DNA of 64,000 nucleotides from Solen grandis (taxonomy: Eukaryota > Mollusca > Bivalvia > Adapedonta > Solenidae). The DNA lies in assembly GCA_021229015.1 (NCBI GenBank), contig CM037788.1, positions 54,457,278 through 54,521,277 on the forward strand, in the 5' to 3' direction. The notes beneath the pieces are model-generated. The model worked only from the letters and a program-made list of their open reading frames with translations. It was not told the DNA's origin and ran no database searches. Shown here one piece after another: positions 49,819 through 61,538 of the stretch. Position 1 is the stretch's first letter. Each line of letters starts with the position of its first letter. The position numbers and the translations under genes are program-made.

Positions 49819-50211
49819 CTATTTCGTCCAACGTTTTCTTAACAGTGTCTTCGTGTAGATCTGCGGAAATGGTTATATTTGTATTCAATTCGTCACTGAC
49901 AACTTTTGATACCTCCTGTAAGTTTTCCAGTAGATCACTGTCATCTACAGAGGCTATCACGTCCGATATGCTTCTGAAGGTCTTGCATTTGAGAACTAAA
50001 ACAACTGACCCATTCTTTACATCAACTTTCTTAGTTCTGTATTTCGAGTCAAAGTATCGCTGAAGTTCTTCAAAAGCCTCGAAACTGGCAATAGTGGGGC
50101 GCGACTGATCCGAAGCAGGTGGTTTTTGAAACATTTTTCTAATGAGTTCTGTTGCACGACTTGTTACTTCGGGGTCGTTGGATCCAATCTCTAGGTGTAT
50201 CCCAATTTCAA
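49819..50211 (-). CDS. Exon 3: alpha/beta-like domain of unknown function
   Basis: The acceptor 'tttttcttag' ends at 50212 and the donor is 'aaatag|gtattta' at 49819/49818. The 393 bp, entered and left in phase 1, encode about 131 residues including 'EIGSNDPEVTSRATELI', 'KNGSVVLVLKCKTFRSIS' and 'NITISADLHEDTVKKTLDE'. The 'GSVVLVL' strand followed by helices and an 'ITISADL' strand resembles the small C-terminal module often found after HEPN, death or TIR modules in bivalve proteins (pattern memory, no database check). If read alone it would start at Met 50134 and run into intron to 49694. A decayed copy lies at 22922-23340. Confidence 0.7.
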
Positions 50212-50840
50212 CTAAGAAAAAAATGACATTATCATCATTTACTGGTTTGATGTTATAATTACATTATTTACTAAAACGTGTTCATTATCATTAAAAACAC
50301 CAGCTCTATGATTATCAAATGATAGCTATGAGTTTTCTTTTCAAACAAAATCTTAAAAAAAAAACAAAAAAACATTATAAATCAAAGCCAAAAGTTTTAA
50401 TCATATCAAAAATATAATTACTTGAATGAGTTCAGACTTAAATTAAGAGTTCATGACTATGTTGAATGTCACTTTTATCATCCGGATGCATAAATATTGT
50501 TTTCGCATGCGCGTATGTCTGTTTGATAAAAAATGTTCTTGCATTATAGGTTATCACTTTTAGGCTAGCCCTCTTGCACAAAACAATCATTATAACCAGA
50601 CGACCTAGCATTGACGGTCACCAAACTCGATTGAACTTTCGTCAAATATCAATATACATTGTATATTTATTCTATAATGATATTTATCCTAGTCCGTTCA
50701 ATAAAAAATTGAGTCATTGTCAATTTTTTATTTTCATTTGTGACAAAAAGTATCAAAATGACCTAAAGGACAATGTAACACTATTCGTTTGGACTTATAT
50801 TCTTTTTACATTTGAGTGTTATATTAGTTGTCTTGTCCAG

Positions 50841-51026
50841 GGGCCGTATTCATAAAGCTCCTTAGTTTTTAAGGAAAACATCCTTTACTGGAATAAATCT
50901 CCTTAGGTGTTTTATATATAAGACTAAAGTAAATTCTTAATAACTAAGGAAAATCTAAGTAAATTTTAGGGAAAACTTAAAAAACTAAAGGAATTTTTAT
51001 CCTAAGGAGCTTTATAAATACGACCC
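50841..51026. mobile_element. 186-bp MITE in an intron
   Basis: The end 'gggccgtattcataaagctc' (then cttag) pairs with the complement of 'ctaaggagctttataaatac' (then gaccc), a terminal inverted repeat of about 25 bp with two or three mismatches. The interior is AT-rich and partly self-complementary. It lies between exons 2 and 3. No clear target-site duplication was seen. Confidence 0.75.
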
Positions 51027-52113
51027 AAGTTCATTATTTTCTGAGACTTTGTCAGTTACGTATGTGGTAAAAATAGAATCATGACAAGATGATTTGTGTC
51101 CATTGCACACATTTGTTCTTTTAGTTATGTAAAAATGTGTTGTGTTTCTTTAAACAGTTCAATTCTACCTAGCCTCACTTTTTTATCAATATTTCCCAGC
51201 GTTTCTGTTTTGGTAAAAAACTTTGACCCATATTTTTGGATTGCCAGTCGAGGGAGCAATTTGAATACATTTACTTAGCTAACCAACGTAGACGTCCTAG
51301 AACTGGAGAAAGAAATTGTCGATGTCCTCGGTATGTGTCTTAATATTGTTGCAACTTTCAGACTGAAAGTTTGAGAAAAAGAAAACAAATCGGGAAAATT
51401 ATAAAGATGGATTTTTTTGTTGGTTATCGAAGTAAAGAGAAAGTTGTGTGGGTGGGCCAACTGCCCCTAAATCTTAATATTGGTCAATTGAAAGAACCGC
51501 AATCGAATATCTGGGTATACTCGACGACTGGTTCAGTTGAATTGTTTCAATGTGTTACATGCACGAACTGATTGTTGATTTGTTTAAACAACAAAAATGT
51601 GATACGCCATTCATCGCTTATTTCTTTTGTTATAAACTTGTTATAAATTAACAGCTAATTATGTGACAGTATTGGCATGTAATTACCGCATTATAGGTAA
51701 AACATAATAATAATGCTTTTGTGGATCTTTAGTTATAATAAACAGAAAATAATTAAATTTTCGTGAAACTGCTAAATCCTGTGTTTAGCTTAAACATAGA
51801 GGTCAGAAATGATGTAAGTTGACTAATATGTTTTGATCGTAAAAATAAATGAGCAGAGATGTACATTACTTTTTCCCGACGGAAAGGGACACGCTGGTAT
51901 AATTATACGTCATTGTATATTTCAAATGTTTTCTGAAATTTCTTCTGTACCTTGCTCTTACGTCATGTCTGTGGTTTTAACAAATTACATTTCATAAAAC
52001 GAGATTTTGAGGCAATCCAAATTTGAAGTTGTAGGTGTTCTAAAAACATACAGACCAAATATATTTACAACATTCCAAGTACATGTATTAATATCTTTTT
52101 TCACCAAACGTAC
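51027..52113. other. Intron 2 sequence
   Basis: It contains a short palindrome 'aactttcagactgaaagtt' at about 51354-51373 and no extra exon that I can support. Confidence 0.4.
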
Positions 52114-52185
52114 AGTCAATTGCCTTTTTTGCCAACAGCTCCTTGTTCTCTGGACATAGTTCATTTTGTAGTTGTCTTATTCGTT
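52114..52185 (-). CDS. Exon 2: 24-codon linker exon
   Basis: Acceptor 'tttcatttcag' ends at 52186 and donor 'gact|gtacgt' at 52114/52113. The exon is exactly 72 bp. With the G left over from exon 1 it reads 'ERIRQLQNELCPENKELLAK' and then 'KAID', a charged helix likely to extend the coiled or helical linker. Entry and exit are both phase 1, so skipping it keeps the frame. A homologous exon sits at the same relative position in the paralogue (22074-22140), which supports it as real. Confidence 0.7.
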
Positions 52186-52515
52186 CTGAAATGAAAGTTG
52201 TAAGTTAAGCTTAAAAAGTCTCATATAATAAAAATAATATCGTAAAAATCAAACGCATATTTTCATATCTTATTTATAACGTGATGGATAGTGGTAAAAG
52301 ATAGTGTATGTGTGAGATGTAGTCATTTTATATATCATTACTCTGCAATATTGATAAAGATGTATGGTTTTACTGGTACACATTGCCTCCTCTAACTTAT
52401 GTCAATTATCATCCTAATGTTATATCATTTGCTGTGTTAATACACAGTTGTTTTTTAGATGACCATTTGTTCAAATAATAGAAGTAATGTTATTATCTAG
52501 CTAATATAAATATAC

Positions 52516-53185
52516 CTTTGTTAAGACTTTTCTTATATTCAATTTCCTCTATGGACCATTCATTTTCTATGGCTTCCTTCAGATCATTATTCAGCTCCTC
52601 TAATGTCTTTTTCAGTTCAGCTATCTCCCGAACTGATTTTAAAGAAGCGACTGCGTCATAATTTCCTTCAGTAAGGTCTTGAAGTAACCTTTCAATTATT
52701 TCCTTTTCTTTGTTTGGACTACCCTGAGTATCTAAGTCACGGCTTATATTTGAAATAGCCCGATTTGTTTCAGACCATCGAATAGCAAATTTGTTCGTAG
52801 AAATTGCAATTTCGCCTGTATGCGCTAGTTTGTTCCTTTCTTCATAAATATTCTTTACATCAGCTGTAAGTCCTCGCGTGTTTATATTTCCCTCGAAAAA
52901 TAGGTTTAATAAGTGATATAAACACGATATTTCCCACTTGTCAACAGGGACATTTTTGATTATATACTCGTTTATCTTGTCCAATACATGTTTTTTCAGT
53001 TTCCGAATGTCTTGATTATGTCCTTGGATATAGAAGTAGACATCGTCAATTTGCTGCGTGTTAGAATGTGGTGTAATACCTCTTTTAGCCTCAAGACGTA
53101 ACAAACCTCTGAGAGAAACAGCACCGCCTTCAAATGTTAGGCGGAAAAGTTTGATGTAATTTTGTTTCTCAATATCAAGTTTCAT
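52516..53185 (-). CDS. Exon 1: N-terminal DZIP3-type HEPN domain
   Basis: The 223 codons begin at Met 53185 (MKLDIEKQNYIKLFRLTFEG), the usual opening of DZIP3-like HEPN domains ('NY.KLFRL...G...LR.LL'). The HEPN signature R117-x4-H122 lies in 'IYEERNKLAHTGEIAIS'. HEPN domains with this motif can be RNA-cleaving or nucleotide-binding; activity here is not shown. Residues 155-223 form a charged helical tail. The donor 'aacaaag|gtatat' is at 52516/52515 in phase 1. An acceptor 'ttattacag' precedes 53245, so about 60 bp upstream are probably 5' UTR of this exon; an in-frame TAG lies 12 codons before the Met. Predicted to be cytoplasmic; no signal peptide. Confidence 0.8.
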
Positions 53186-53339
53186 TGTTGATGCTCCGTC
53201 TATATCATTTAATTCATCCTATTCAGCTCTGCCCTATTAGTATTTCTGTAATAAATAAAACATTTTTTTATTAAATATAGCTTGAAGTTAAAAACCAAAA
53301 AAATAAAAAAAATATTTTCTCATTGTTGTTATAATTTGT

Positions 53340-53560
53340 TGGGTTTTATATCGTTACTGTGACAATTTTTCAGTCATATATTGACGTCCAGCTAATAACA
53401 GGTGGAAGAAAAACTCGAGTGTAGAGGTTCCCGTATGGAACCACTTTTGAAAGCCAGCTGGAATATGACTTTCAGACTGGAAAGTCCGTTGACGTGACTC
53501 GAAGACCTAGCGGCACATGTAGTCAGTGACTAAAACTAGTCAGTCACAGAGACCGGTTTT
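53340..53560. repeat. Upstream flank shared with the paralogous block
   Basis: Matches 20420-20640 in reverse complement ('ataatttgttgggtttta', 'tcagtcatatattgacg', 'gtcagtgac'). It is either a SINE-like repeat present before the duplication or part of the promoter. The 5' non-coding exon and transcription start of the gene should lie here or further upstream. Confidence 0.5.
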
Positions 53561-54149
53561 GTGTTATTCTATTTATATAACTACGTATTTGTAATACTTT
53601 TGGTGTCAGATTTGCGTTACTGCAAATATCACTTGGATACCGTTATGTAAAAAAAAGAAAAAAAAAGAAAAAAAAAAACATTTTGGCATAAAATCAAGTA
53701 TATAATTTCTTAATTTTTATGCCTGATATCTTATGAAAATTTTGGAATATATTCAATATGGTACATATTTGACAATAGCTGACCTATGTGTTCTATTTTT
53801 TATAGTCAATGTGGCAATACATAGTTTGGATAACATGTCTTTAAAAAGCATGAAGCGATTATGGTCATTAAATATGCATAACTGTAATACGCATAACTAG
53901 AACAAATAAGTAAAACTAGAACTGCCATTGTCATGGCAAAAATACCCCCCCCCCCACCACCCCTCCGAATGCCGCTTTGTCACAGGGATTTTTGGAATGA
54001 CGCTAATGAGGGATACAGTTCTTTGGCACTGCACTCCTCTTGAAATCTATCCACATATGAAGTTTTATATTGAAATCTTTTATCCATTTTGAGTTATGGT
54101 CCAGACAAAAAATGAGTATGAACTAGAACCGCAAGCGGTATCTTGGTTT
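53561..54149. other. Intergenic sequence with a C11 run
   Basis: The C-run at about 53946-53957 is followed by 'accacccctccg'. No gene was seen. A promoter for the minus-strand gene may be included. Confidence 0.35.
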
Positions 54150-55850
54150 TCGCTTTTAACCTAATCAACTTGAACACTTTATTTCAACTCAGCCACAATT
54201 TTCAATATGAAACAGAACGAAAAGGTTTTTGAAGACCTACTCTCATTTGCAAAGTTTTTTTTTTTTTCGCAATGTTAGAACATTCAAACTCTTCTAGCGC
54301 AAATATTTTGCCATACCCTGTCTCTTGAAATCCATCACATTGTGTGGTGCAGTCAACAAGGAACAAAATGCTGAAAACCGCATTTCAATCACAAATAAAC
54401 ATTTTGAGTTATAAGCAAAAGAGTGATCTAAAGCAAAACGCCCTCTAGCGGCAAAATTAGAAACAAAATTGCAAAAACAGCAAATCGTTCAAACAAGTAT
54501 ATAAGTCGCACTAGTCAAACTTTTTATTCTTATGTATCAGAATTTGAAGCATAAAACCTGATTTACAATTATTCCAAAAAAGGATCAAACTTTGGACTGC
54601 CGTTTAATGACCAAATCAAGTCCGATCTTCAAAAACTAAACATTACTGGAAAGAGCTCTTTAAGAACTAAAACTTTTGTTCATATACTCTCAATGAAATA
54701 TTTTTAGTTTTGGAGCTATTTGTGGCCGAATAAAAACACAATAATCGTAATATAACCTTGACCTTTTCAATTCTTTTTTATTTTTTGAATTGTGAGGCCC
54801 TTTTAAACATAACCATACATATCGTGTGAAAATTTCATGAAGAATGAACAGAAAATAAAGTCAGGAGCGACAAAAACATGTTTTTGAAATTTTAATTTTT
54901 CCTAAAACTAAGTGAAGTTTGACCGTTTCTAGAGGACAAACCACGCATTTCCTTAATTCGCCATCCCATATATTTTGTGTGTATACGTCTTTTAAATGTT
55001 ATGCCGGAGACGGAATTCTTCTATCTGATCTCTAACAAAAACGGATATGTTTTTCGTAGACCTACCCTCATTTGCACAGTTTTTTTTTTTGCAAGGTTCG
55101 AACATTCAACCTTCCGTGGTCAAAAGCTTTCAGCCTCACCGACCCTCGAATCCTATCCTATATTATTAGGCTATCAACAGGGAACAGAATGCAAAAAACC
55201 GCATTCGAATCGGACTTCAACTTTTTGAGTTATAAGCAAAAGAATGATTTCAAGAAAAGCGCTCCCTAGCGGCAAAATGAGAAAGAAAATTGATTAAAAT
55301 TTTACTGTTAGGTACCTAGCAAAGCAGCAAATAGTTCAATCAAGTCGCACAAGTCAAACTTTTTATTCTTATGTATCAGAATTTGAAGCATAAAACCTGA
55401 TTTACAATTATTCCAAAAAAGGATCAAACTTTGGACTGCCGTTTAATGACCAAATCAAGTCCGATCTTCAAAAACTAAACATTACTGAAAAGAGCTTTTA
55501 AAGGACTAAAACTTTTGTTCATATACTCTCAATGAAATATTTTTAGTTTTGGAGCTATTTGTGGCCGAATAAAAACACAATAATCGTAATATGACCTTGA
55601 CTTTTTCAATTCTTTTTTATTTTTTGAATTGTGAGGCCCTTTCAAACATAACAATACATATCGTGTGAAAATTTCATGAAGAATGAACAGAAAATAAAGT
55701 CAGGAGCGACAAAAACATGTTTTTGAAATTTTAATTTTTCCTAAAATTTAGTGAAGTTTGACCGTTTCTAGAGGACAAACCACGCATTTCCTTAATTCGC
55801 CACCCCATATATTTTGTGCGTATATGTCTTGCAAATCGTATGCAGCAAAC
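54150..55850. repeat. Two tandem copies of a 0.83 kb non-coding unit
   Basis: Bases from about 54500 recur from about 55340 (offset about 839) with only scattered changes over 460 bp, e.g. 'caaactttttattcttatgt', 'ttggactgccgtttaatgac' and 'gaatgaacagaaaataaagt'. The preceding 350 bp also match (offset about 821) but are more diverged. The second copy runs into the N gap. A third, distant copy is at 36760-37070. The 60-80 codon frames inside are not conserved between copies. Confidence 0.85.
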
Positions 55851-55854
55851 AGAA

Positions 55855-55954
55855 NNNNNNNNNNNNNNNNNNNNNNNNNNNNNNNNNNNNNNNNNNNNNN
55901 NNNNNNNNNNNNNNNNNNNNNNNNNNNNNNNNNNNNNNNNNNNNNNNNNNNNNN
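55855..55954. other. Assembly gap (100 N)
   Basis: A 100-N placeholder at the junction between the tandem unit and the LINE. The start of the LINE (5' UTR, any ORF1 and the first endonuclease residues) is lost here. Frames crossing the N run are meaningless. Confidence 0.97.
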
Positions 55955-58046
55955 GTTGAAGCTCGCACATCTTAACGTGTGTGGGTGGACCAGGAATAAC
56001 CATGAACTAAGAGTCAGTATTATACGCGCTATTGATGCTGATATCTTTACTATATGTGAAACCCACTTGCCCGAGAATGACATTATTGTATTTGAGGGAT
56101 ATCAGTGGTATGGGTTTAATAGACGAGACATTCACCGGAACGCCCCTAGGGCTTCTGGCGGCGTCGGCATTTTAGTTAAACAGTGTGTACAGGACACTTA
56201 TGACATTAATATAGTAGATAAAACATATGATGGCATATTAGCTCTCAAATTCACACATAAAGAGACAGATTATACCTTTATTGTATTTTCATGCTATTTA
56301 CCACCAGAAACTTCTACGAGAGGACGTGATAGTCAATCATTTTTTGCTAACCTCTTGTCACAAATTTACATACATAATGACTGTGATAATATGTTTATTG
56401 GAGCTGATTTCAATGCTAGAATAGGCAATATTCCTGATATTTTCCAAGACTGTGATGATATTCCCAGTAGATTACCCCTAGATACATGTGTTAATCAACA
56501 TGGTCATGCATTTATTGAGTTTTTAAATGAATGTAAATTTTGTGTGTTAAATGGCCGATTCCCTAATGATAATTATACATGCATTTCAGGTCGTGGTAGG
56601 TCTGTAGTCGATTATATCTGTATTCCACAGGACACATTATGCAAATTTAAGTCACTTGAGGTATTAACTGTACAGGAGGTCACAGATCAACATCGGTTGC
56701 ACGGACTACTTGGTGAAAATTCTCGCCTACCGGACCATTCTGTCCTAGTGACATACATGGAACTCGGCTTTTCACGTCAGTCGGATTACTGTGACAATAG
56801 GTGTAATAGTGATTGTGATAATGAGGGAAAACGGTATAAACTACGACAGATACCAGTTAACTTCATGGATAGCGAACAAACAAGGATAGCACTGATGAAC
56901 ATAATACACAAAATTGAATTGTGCCGTGAAACACAGTCAGAAATTGACGGGATATACAGTGACTTATGTAATGTGATTATAAAAGAAATGAATGATTGTA
57001 TTCCTGTATACAGAACGGGCTATAGGTCTAACAAGAAACTAAGACATAAAAAACCATATTGGAACGATGAGTTAAATAGTCTGTGGCGTCATATGAGGGA
57101 TAAAGAAATAGAATTCCTTAAATGCTCAGATACCAGTAAGAAAAAACAGTTACGCGCAATATATGTTCAATCCAGGAACAATTTTAATAAAGTTTTGCGA
57201 AGGACAGAAAGGGCATATAAACGTGAGTGCGCAGTGGAAATTGAGAACTTAACGTCGAACAATCCATGTGAATTCTGGCAAAAAATAAAAACACTAGGGC
57301 CCCGCAAGAATTCCTCTATCCCAACTGAAGTGGTTGACAGCCAGGGTAACGTCACATCGGATATAAAGACAGTGTTTGGCAAATGGAAGACGGATTTTGA
57401 AAATCTATACAACTGCGACACTGACAACAACTTCGATGAGGCTCATTTTAACCGTTGTAAAATACACAAGCATCTTATGGAAATGCAAATGGAGGATCCC
57501 CTATACGAATGCAACCTGGCTTTGAATGCCGATATAAGTAATCAGGAAATTATCAACGTGGTTATGAAAGCAAAGTCGGGCTCAGCATATGGCATTGACA
57601 TGATCCCCTATGAGGTGTTAAAAAACCCCAACATTATCAAAGTACTGAAAGAACTATTCCAATTAATTTTGGATGCTGGTATTATACCCTGTATATGGAG
57701 GAAAGCCATTATATTCCCTATTCTAAAGGACCCTACGTCGGACAAACGCGTGCCGTTACATTACAGAGGTATCAGTCTCCTGTCGTGTATAAGCAAACTG
57801 TACTCGTCACTTATAAACAACAGACTCTCACAATACCTGGAAACCAACAATATACTTGGTGATGAACAGAACGGATTTAGACCAAAAAGGTCATGTAAGG
57901 AGCACGTGTTCACACTAAATAGTATTATACAAAATAGTAACGCTGTATTCACCGCATACATATACTTGAAAAAGTGTTTTGACTTCATTGACCGCGATAT
58001 GTTGTTGTATAAACTGTTACTTAACAAAATAGAAGGTAAATTGTAA
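55955..58046 (+). pseudogene. LINE ORF2: AP-endonuclease and N-terminal RT, broken
   Basis: The open frame starts inside the gap. Apurinic-type endonuclease motifs follow in order: 'LNVCGW' (about 55970), 'CETHLPEND' (56058), 'GADFNAR' (56400), 'SVVDYI' (56596) and 'PDHSV' (56731). The RT part has 'SAYGIDMIPYEVL' (57584), 'HYRGISLL' and 'GDEQNGFRPKRSC' (57862). In motif A the sequence is 'AYIYLKKCFD' (57954), where the first catalytic Asp is replaced by Tyr, and the frame stops at 58044. It is a non-LTR retrotransposon without LTRs, possibly CR1/L2/Daphne-like. It encodes retrotransposition enzymes and is now inactive. Confidence 0.88.
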
Positions 58047-59411
58047 AGTCAATAAAGTCTATTTATGCAAGTTCATGTACAAGTGTGAGAATAAATAATA
58101 GGCTAACGGACTGGTTTGATTGCAGATCAGGCTTGACCGACGCTATATTCTTTATTCTCAAATGATTTAATCACGGAAATCAACGACCTCGGCCTCGGGA
58201 TAAAACTCGGTGACGCGCCAATTTCTCTATTGTTATATGCAGACGATATTGTGCTGATCGCGGGATCCGAATCTGATTTACAGCAAATGCTCAACGTTCT
58301 ACATGATTGGTGCAAACGATGGAGGGTATTAATTAATACTGAAAAATCTAAATGTATGCATTTCCGGAGTGGACGCACCCCAAGGACAGAATACATATTT
58401 ACAGTAGGTGGCAACGTCTTAGAAACTGTTGACCGGTATAAGTATCTGGGAGTGACATTTCATGAGAAAAGTAACTTTACATTCAACGCCGATGCTTTAT
58501 CTAAGGGTGCAGGGAGAGCCCTAGGCTCAATAATAAGCAAAGTGCATGGATTGAAAGACTTTGGCTTTAAAGCATATGAAAAGCTTTATAACTGTTGTGT
58601 CACACCAATTTTGGACTACTGTGCCTCTGTTTGGGGATTTAAATCTTTTCAATGTATCGACAATGTGCAGAATAAAGCTCTAAGATACTATATGGGAGTC
58701 CACCGATTCGCGCCCATTCTCGCCCTTCACGGTGACACAGGTTGGCTGCCGAGCGTATACAGACACTGGTCCAGTATCCTACGGCTATGGAACAGACTTG
58801 TGACTATGGACAATAATAGGATACCTAGAAAAGTATTTGACCATGACTTTAATGTTTGTTCAAACAATTGGTGTAGTAACGTAAAAGCAATAATGGATAA
58901 ATTAGATTTTACCTCACATTTTAATACCAGATCACCAGTGGATATACAGGAAGTATATACCAGAACAATCAGCTACTATGGTGATAAATGGTCACGCGAC
59001 ATTAGAGAAGTGCGAAAATTACGGACATACCGACAGATTAAACAGGAGTTTAAATGCGAGGAATATGTAACCATGAACTTGTCTAAATACGAACGATCGC
59101 TTTTGTGCCAGTTCAGAATAGGGATACTGCCACTCCGCATAGAGACTGGACGCTATGTAGGGGAGCCCGTTACAGCAAGGCTTTGTAGATTTTGTTCAAC
59201 CGACGTTATAGAGGACGAAGTGCACTTCTTAATAGAATGTGATAGATATGATGATATAAGGAGAGGAATATTAACAGACATTAATTTTACACCAGTATTA
59301 CCATTAGCAGCTAATGAGCAAATGAAAACCATTCTTACAAATTATCCCAGGAAATCGGCCAAACTTATTGTAAGATCTTATTTATATAGACGATCATTAA
59401 TGTATAACTGA
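58047..59411 (+). pseudogene. LINE ORF2: RT core and C-terminus, frame-shifted continuation
   Basis: Two shifts lie between 58040 and 58175, and the conserved RQG of RT motif B is missing (sequence jumps from 'DWFDCRSGL' to 'DAIFFIL'). The frame then holds 'LLYADDIVLIAGS' (catalytic YADD at 58233-58244), 'YKYLGVTF' (58438) and 'LDYCASVWG'. It ends with a Cys/His motif 'CRFCSTDVIEDEVHFLIEC' near 59185-59240 and stops at 59409-59411. The 393-codon part from Met 58230 is open but lacks the start of the RT, so no enzyme is expected. Confidence 0.88.
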
Positions 59412-59616
59412 TCTTAACATAACAACATTTAATATGCCATTTCACATTTTTATGGCTATCTAAAGTTGAACTTAATAATATTTACGAATTTACCTTTTTT
59501 GGTGACATATAGGTCCACTGGGCCGGGTGCTATATTTAAAATATGTATATTATATTACTTGTTTGATATTGTATTTAATGCACATGTCACAATAATAAAA
59601 TATTTACTTACTTATA
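59412..59616 (+). mobile_element. 3' UTR and tail of the LINE
   Basis: About 200 AT-rich bases follow the stop. An 'aataaa' lies at about 59594, followed by 'atatttacttacttat', a short repeat tail typical of CR1/L2-like ends rather than poly-A. The end point is approximate. Confidence 0.5.
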
Positions 59617-59867
59617 GAAAATTCGAGGTATTTATTCGTGTGGGTACGTCATAACATAAATACAATATCATTCTGTCGTTTTCTGTAACACATGTTCGTG
59701 TATTTCTTTGGCTTGCGCGGTTTGAAAAGTCACGTGCTTTATTTTTTATTCCTTTATAAACCAAAAACACTCGAAGATAAGCTCTTCCAAGGATGAAATC
59801 TATCACCACCATCTGTGGCTGTTTTTAAAGTTTCATACATAAATTGCTTACAAATTTATTTGTCTCT

Positions 59868-60760
59868 ACCGGTGAAACCGGTTGGGAACTACAGGTTTGT
59901 GCGCGTCCTTCCGTCCGTCTGTCTGTCCGTTATTCCGGACGTCCACCTGGCCTTCGTGTCCGCTCCACAACTTGGACATTAATGGATGAATTTCAATAAA
60001 AGTTAAGAAAAGTATTCCTCATAACCCAAAGGTGTTTCGCGCGCATCAACCATATGCCCCCTTGAAAGGTCAAGGTCACAGAAGTTGTTAGAAATTGTTT
60101 TTGATTTTCATAGGTTACATCTTCGTGTCCGCTCTATAACTTCCATGTTAATGGAAATATTTTCATAAAACTTTACAAAAGTGATTGTCATAACACAAAG
60201 GTGTGCCTCACGTATCAACCATATTCATCATTGAAAGGTCAAGGTCACTGGATTTGTTAGAAATTGTCTTAGTATTTATAGGCTACATATTCGTGTCCGC
60301 TCTATAACCTTAATATCTATACACCATTACAGGCATGTTTGTCATAACACAAAGGTGTGTCGCGCGCATCAATCATATGCACACTTTAAAGGTCAAGGTC
60401 ATCGATGTTGTTAGAAATTCTCTTTGGTATTTATAGGCTACATTTACGTGCCTACACTGGAACTTCCATATCTAAGATGGATTTTTATTAACTTTATAAA
60501 AGTTTATAAATCTTTACATGAAGATGTATTGGTGCAACAACCATGTCCGCACTTGAAAGGTCAGGGTTACAGAAGTTCTTAGAAGTTGTCTATTGTATCC
60601 ATAGGCTTCATTTTCATGTCCGCTCTATAACTCCCATCTCTGTCTGGAACTTTACATAAGTGTTTGTCATAACACAAAGGTGTGTTGTGCACATCATCCA
60701 TATGCACGCTTGAACGGTCATTGCAGTTCTGGGATCATAACCCATTTCCATTATTTTCTT
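59868..60760 (+). repeat. 160-169 bp tandem-array repeat, five units
   Basis: It opens with 'accggtgaaaccggttggg' and 'cgtccttccgtccgtctgtc'. Units begin with 'cgtgtccgctctataactt' variants near 59952, 60121, 60290, 60451 and 60611, each with 'ataacacaaaggtgtg' and 'tgaaaggtcaaggtcac'. It ends near 'ttcttgtttctatctggc'. It has the same design as the other array elements here but a different sequence. Non-coding. Confidence 0.8.
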
Positions 60761-61538
60761 GTTTCTATCTGGCACAAATTGTCACGACAGAATTGCTTGC
60801 TATACTGACAAAGCCTTGTTTTTTATGACTTGTACGATATACTACGTCATCAAAAATGCATTACTTAAAACAAATAATGTCTTTTTTTATGATATACTGT
60901 ATTGAAAAAGTCATAAAAACAATCTTGTAACTCTCATTTTGAACAATTAATGATCTATGTGTGTGTGAGTGTACTGGCGGTGGGTTTTATGACGTAAGAC
61001 CCACGGAACACGTAATCTAGTCATTGCCATTTTTGAGGGGTTTTCTTGATGACACAAGTACTATAAACTTCCATGTATTGTATAATGTGTCAGTTTGATT
61101 AAAATCACTAAAGTCAATCTAATTTTATGCAATATCAGCAGATACTGCAATTTATGACACAATCATGCTGAATATTAATCGAGAGACGTAGCGCACCATC
61201 TCCATTATCAATACGTTCCAATACAGTTTCTCCCCGGACATGGTGACAAATAAAACCGTAGCGTTACATGCCGGCACTTGGCATTATCCTGAACAATCTG
61301 TAATGGTTACATTGACTGTTGCAGGCCGTATTTCACCAGGTTTCTGTGTTTTCATTCTTTATCATTATCATGTTTATTACTTTTTGATGTAAATTTCAAC
61401 CACACTGGCGCCGCATTCGAAGCGGTAGGATTTTTTTTTCAAAAGGTGCAAGATCCAAACAACGCAGAACCACGCCGAACCGAACTGTTCCACTCATCCT
61501 CTGTATCGTGATTTCAGAAATATTTCAGTGTAGTTAAG
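60761..61538. other. Intergenic sequence
   Basis: No gene recognised. Confidence 0.35.

Noticed and set aside
55758..56083. Coding frame crossing the second N run
   Set aside because: The part before the gap is the tandem non-coding unit; only the sequence after 55955 is LINE.
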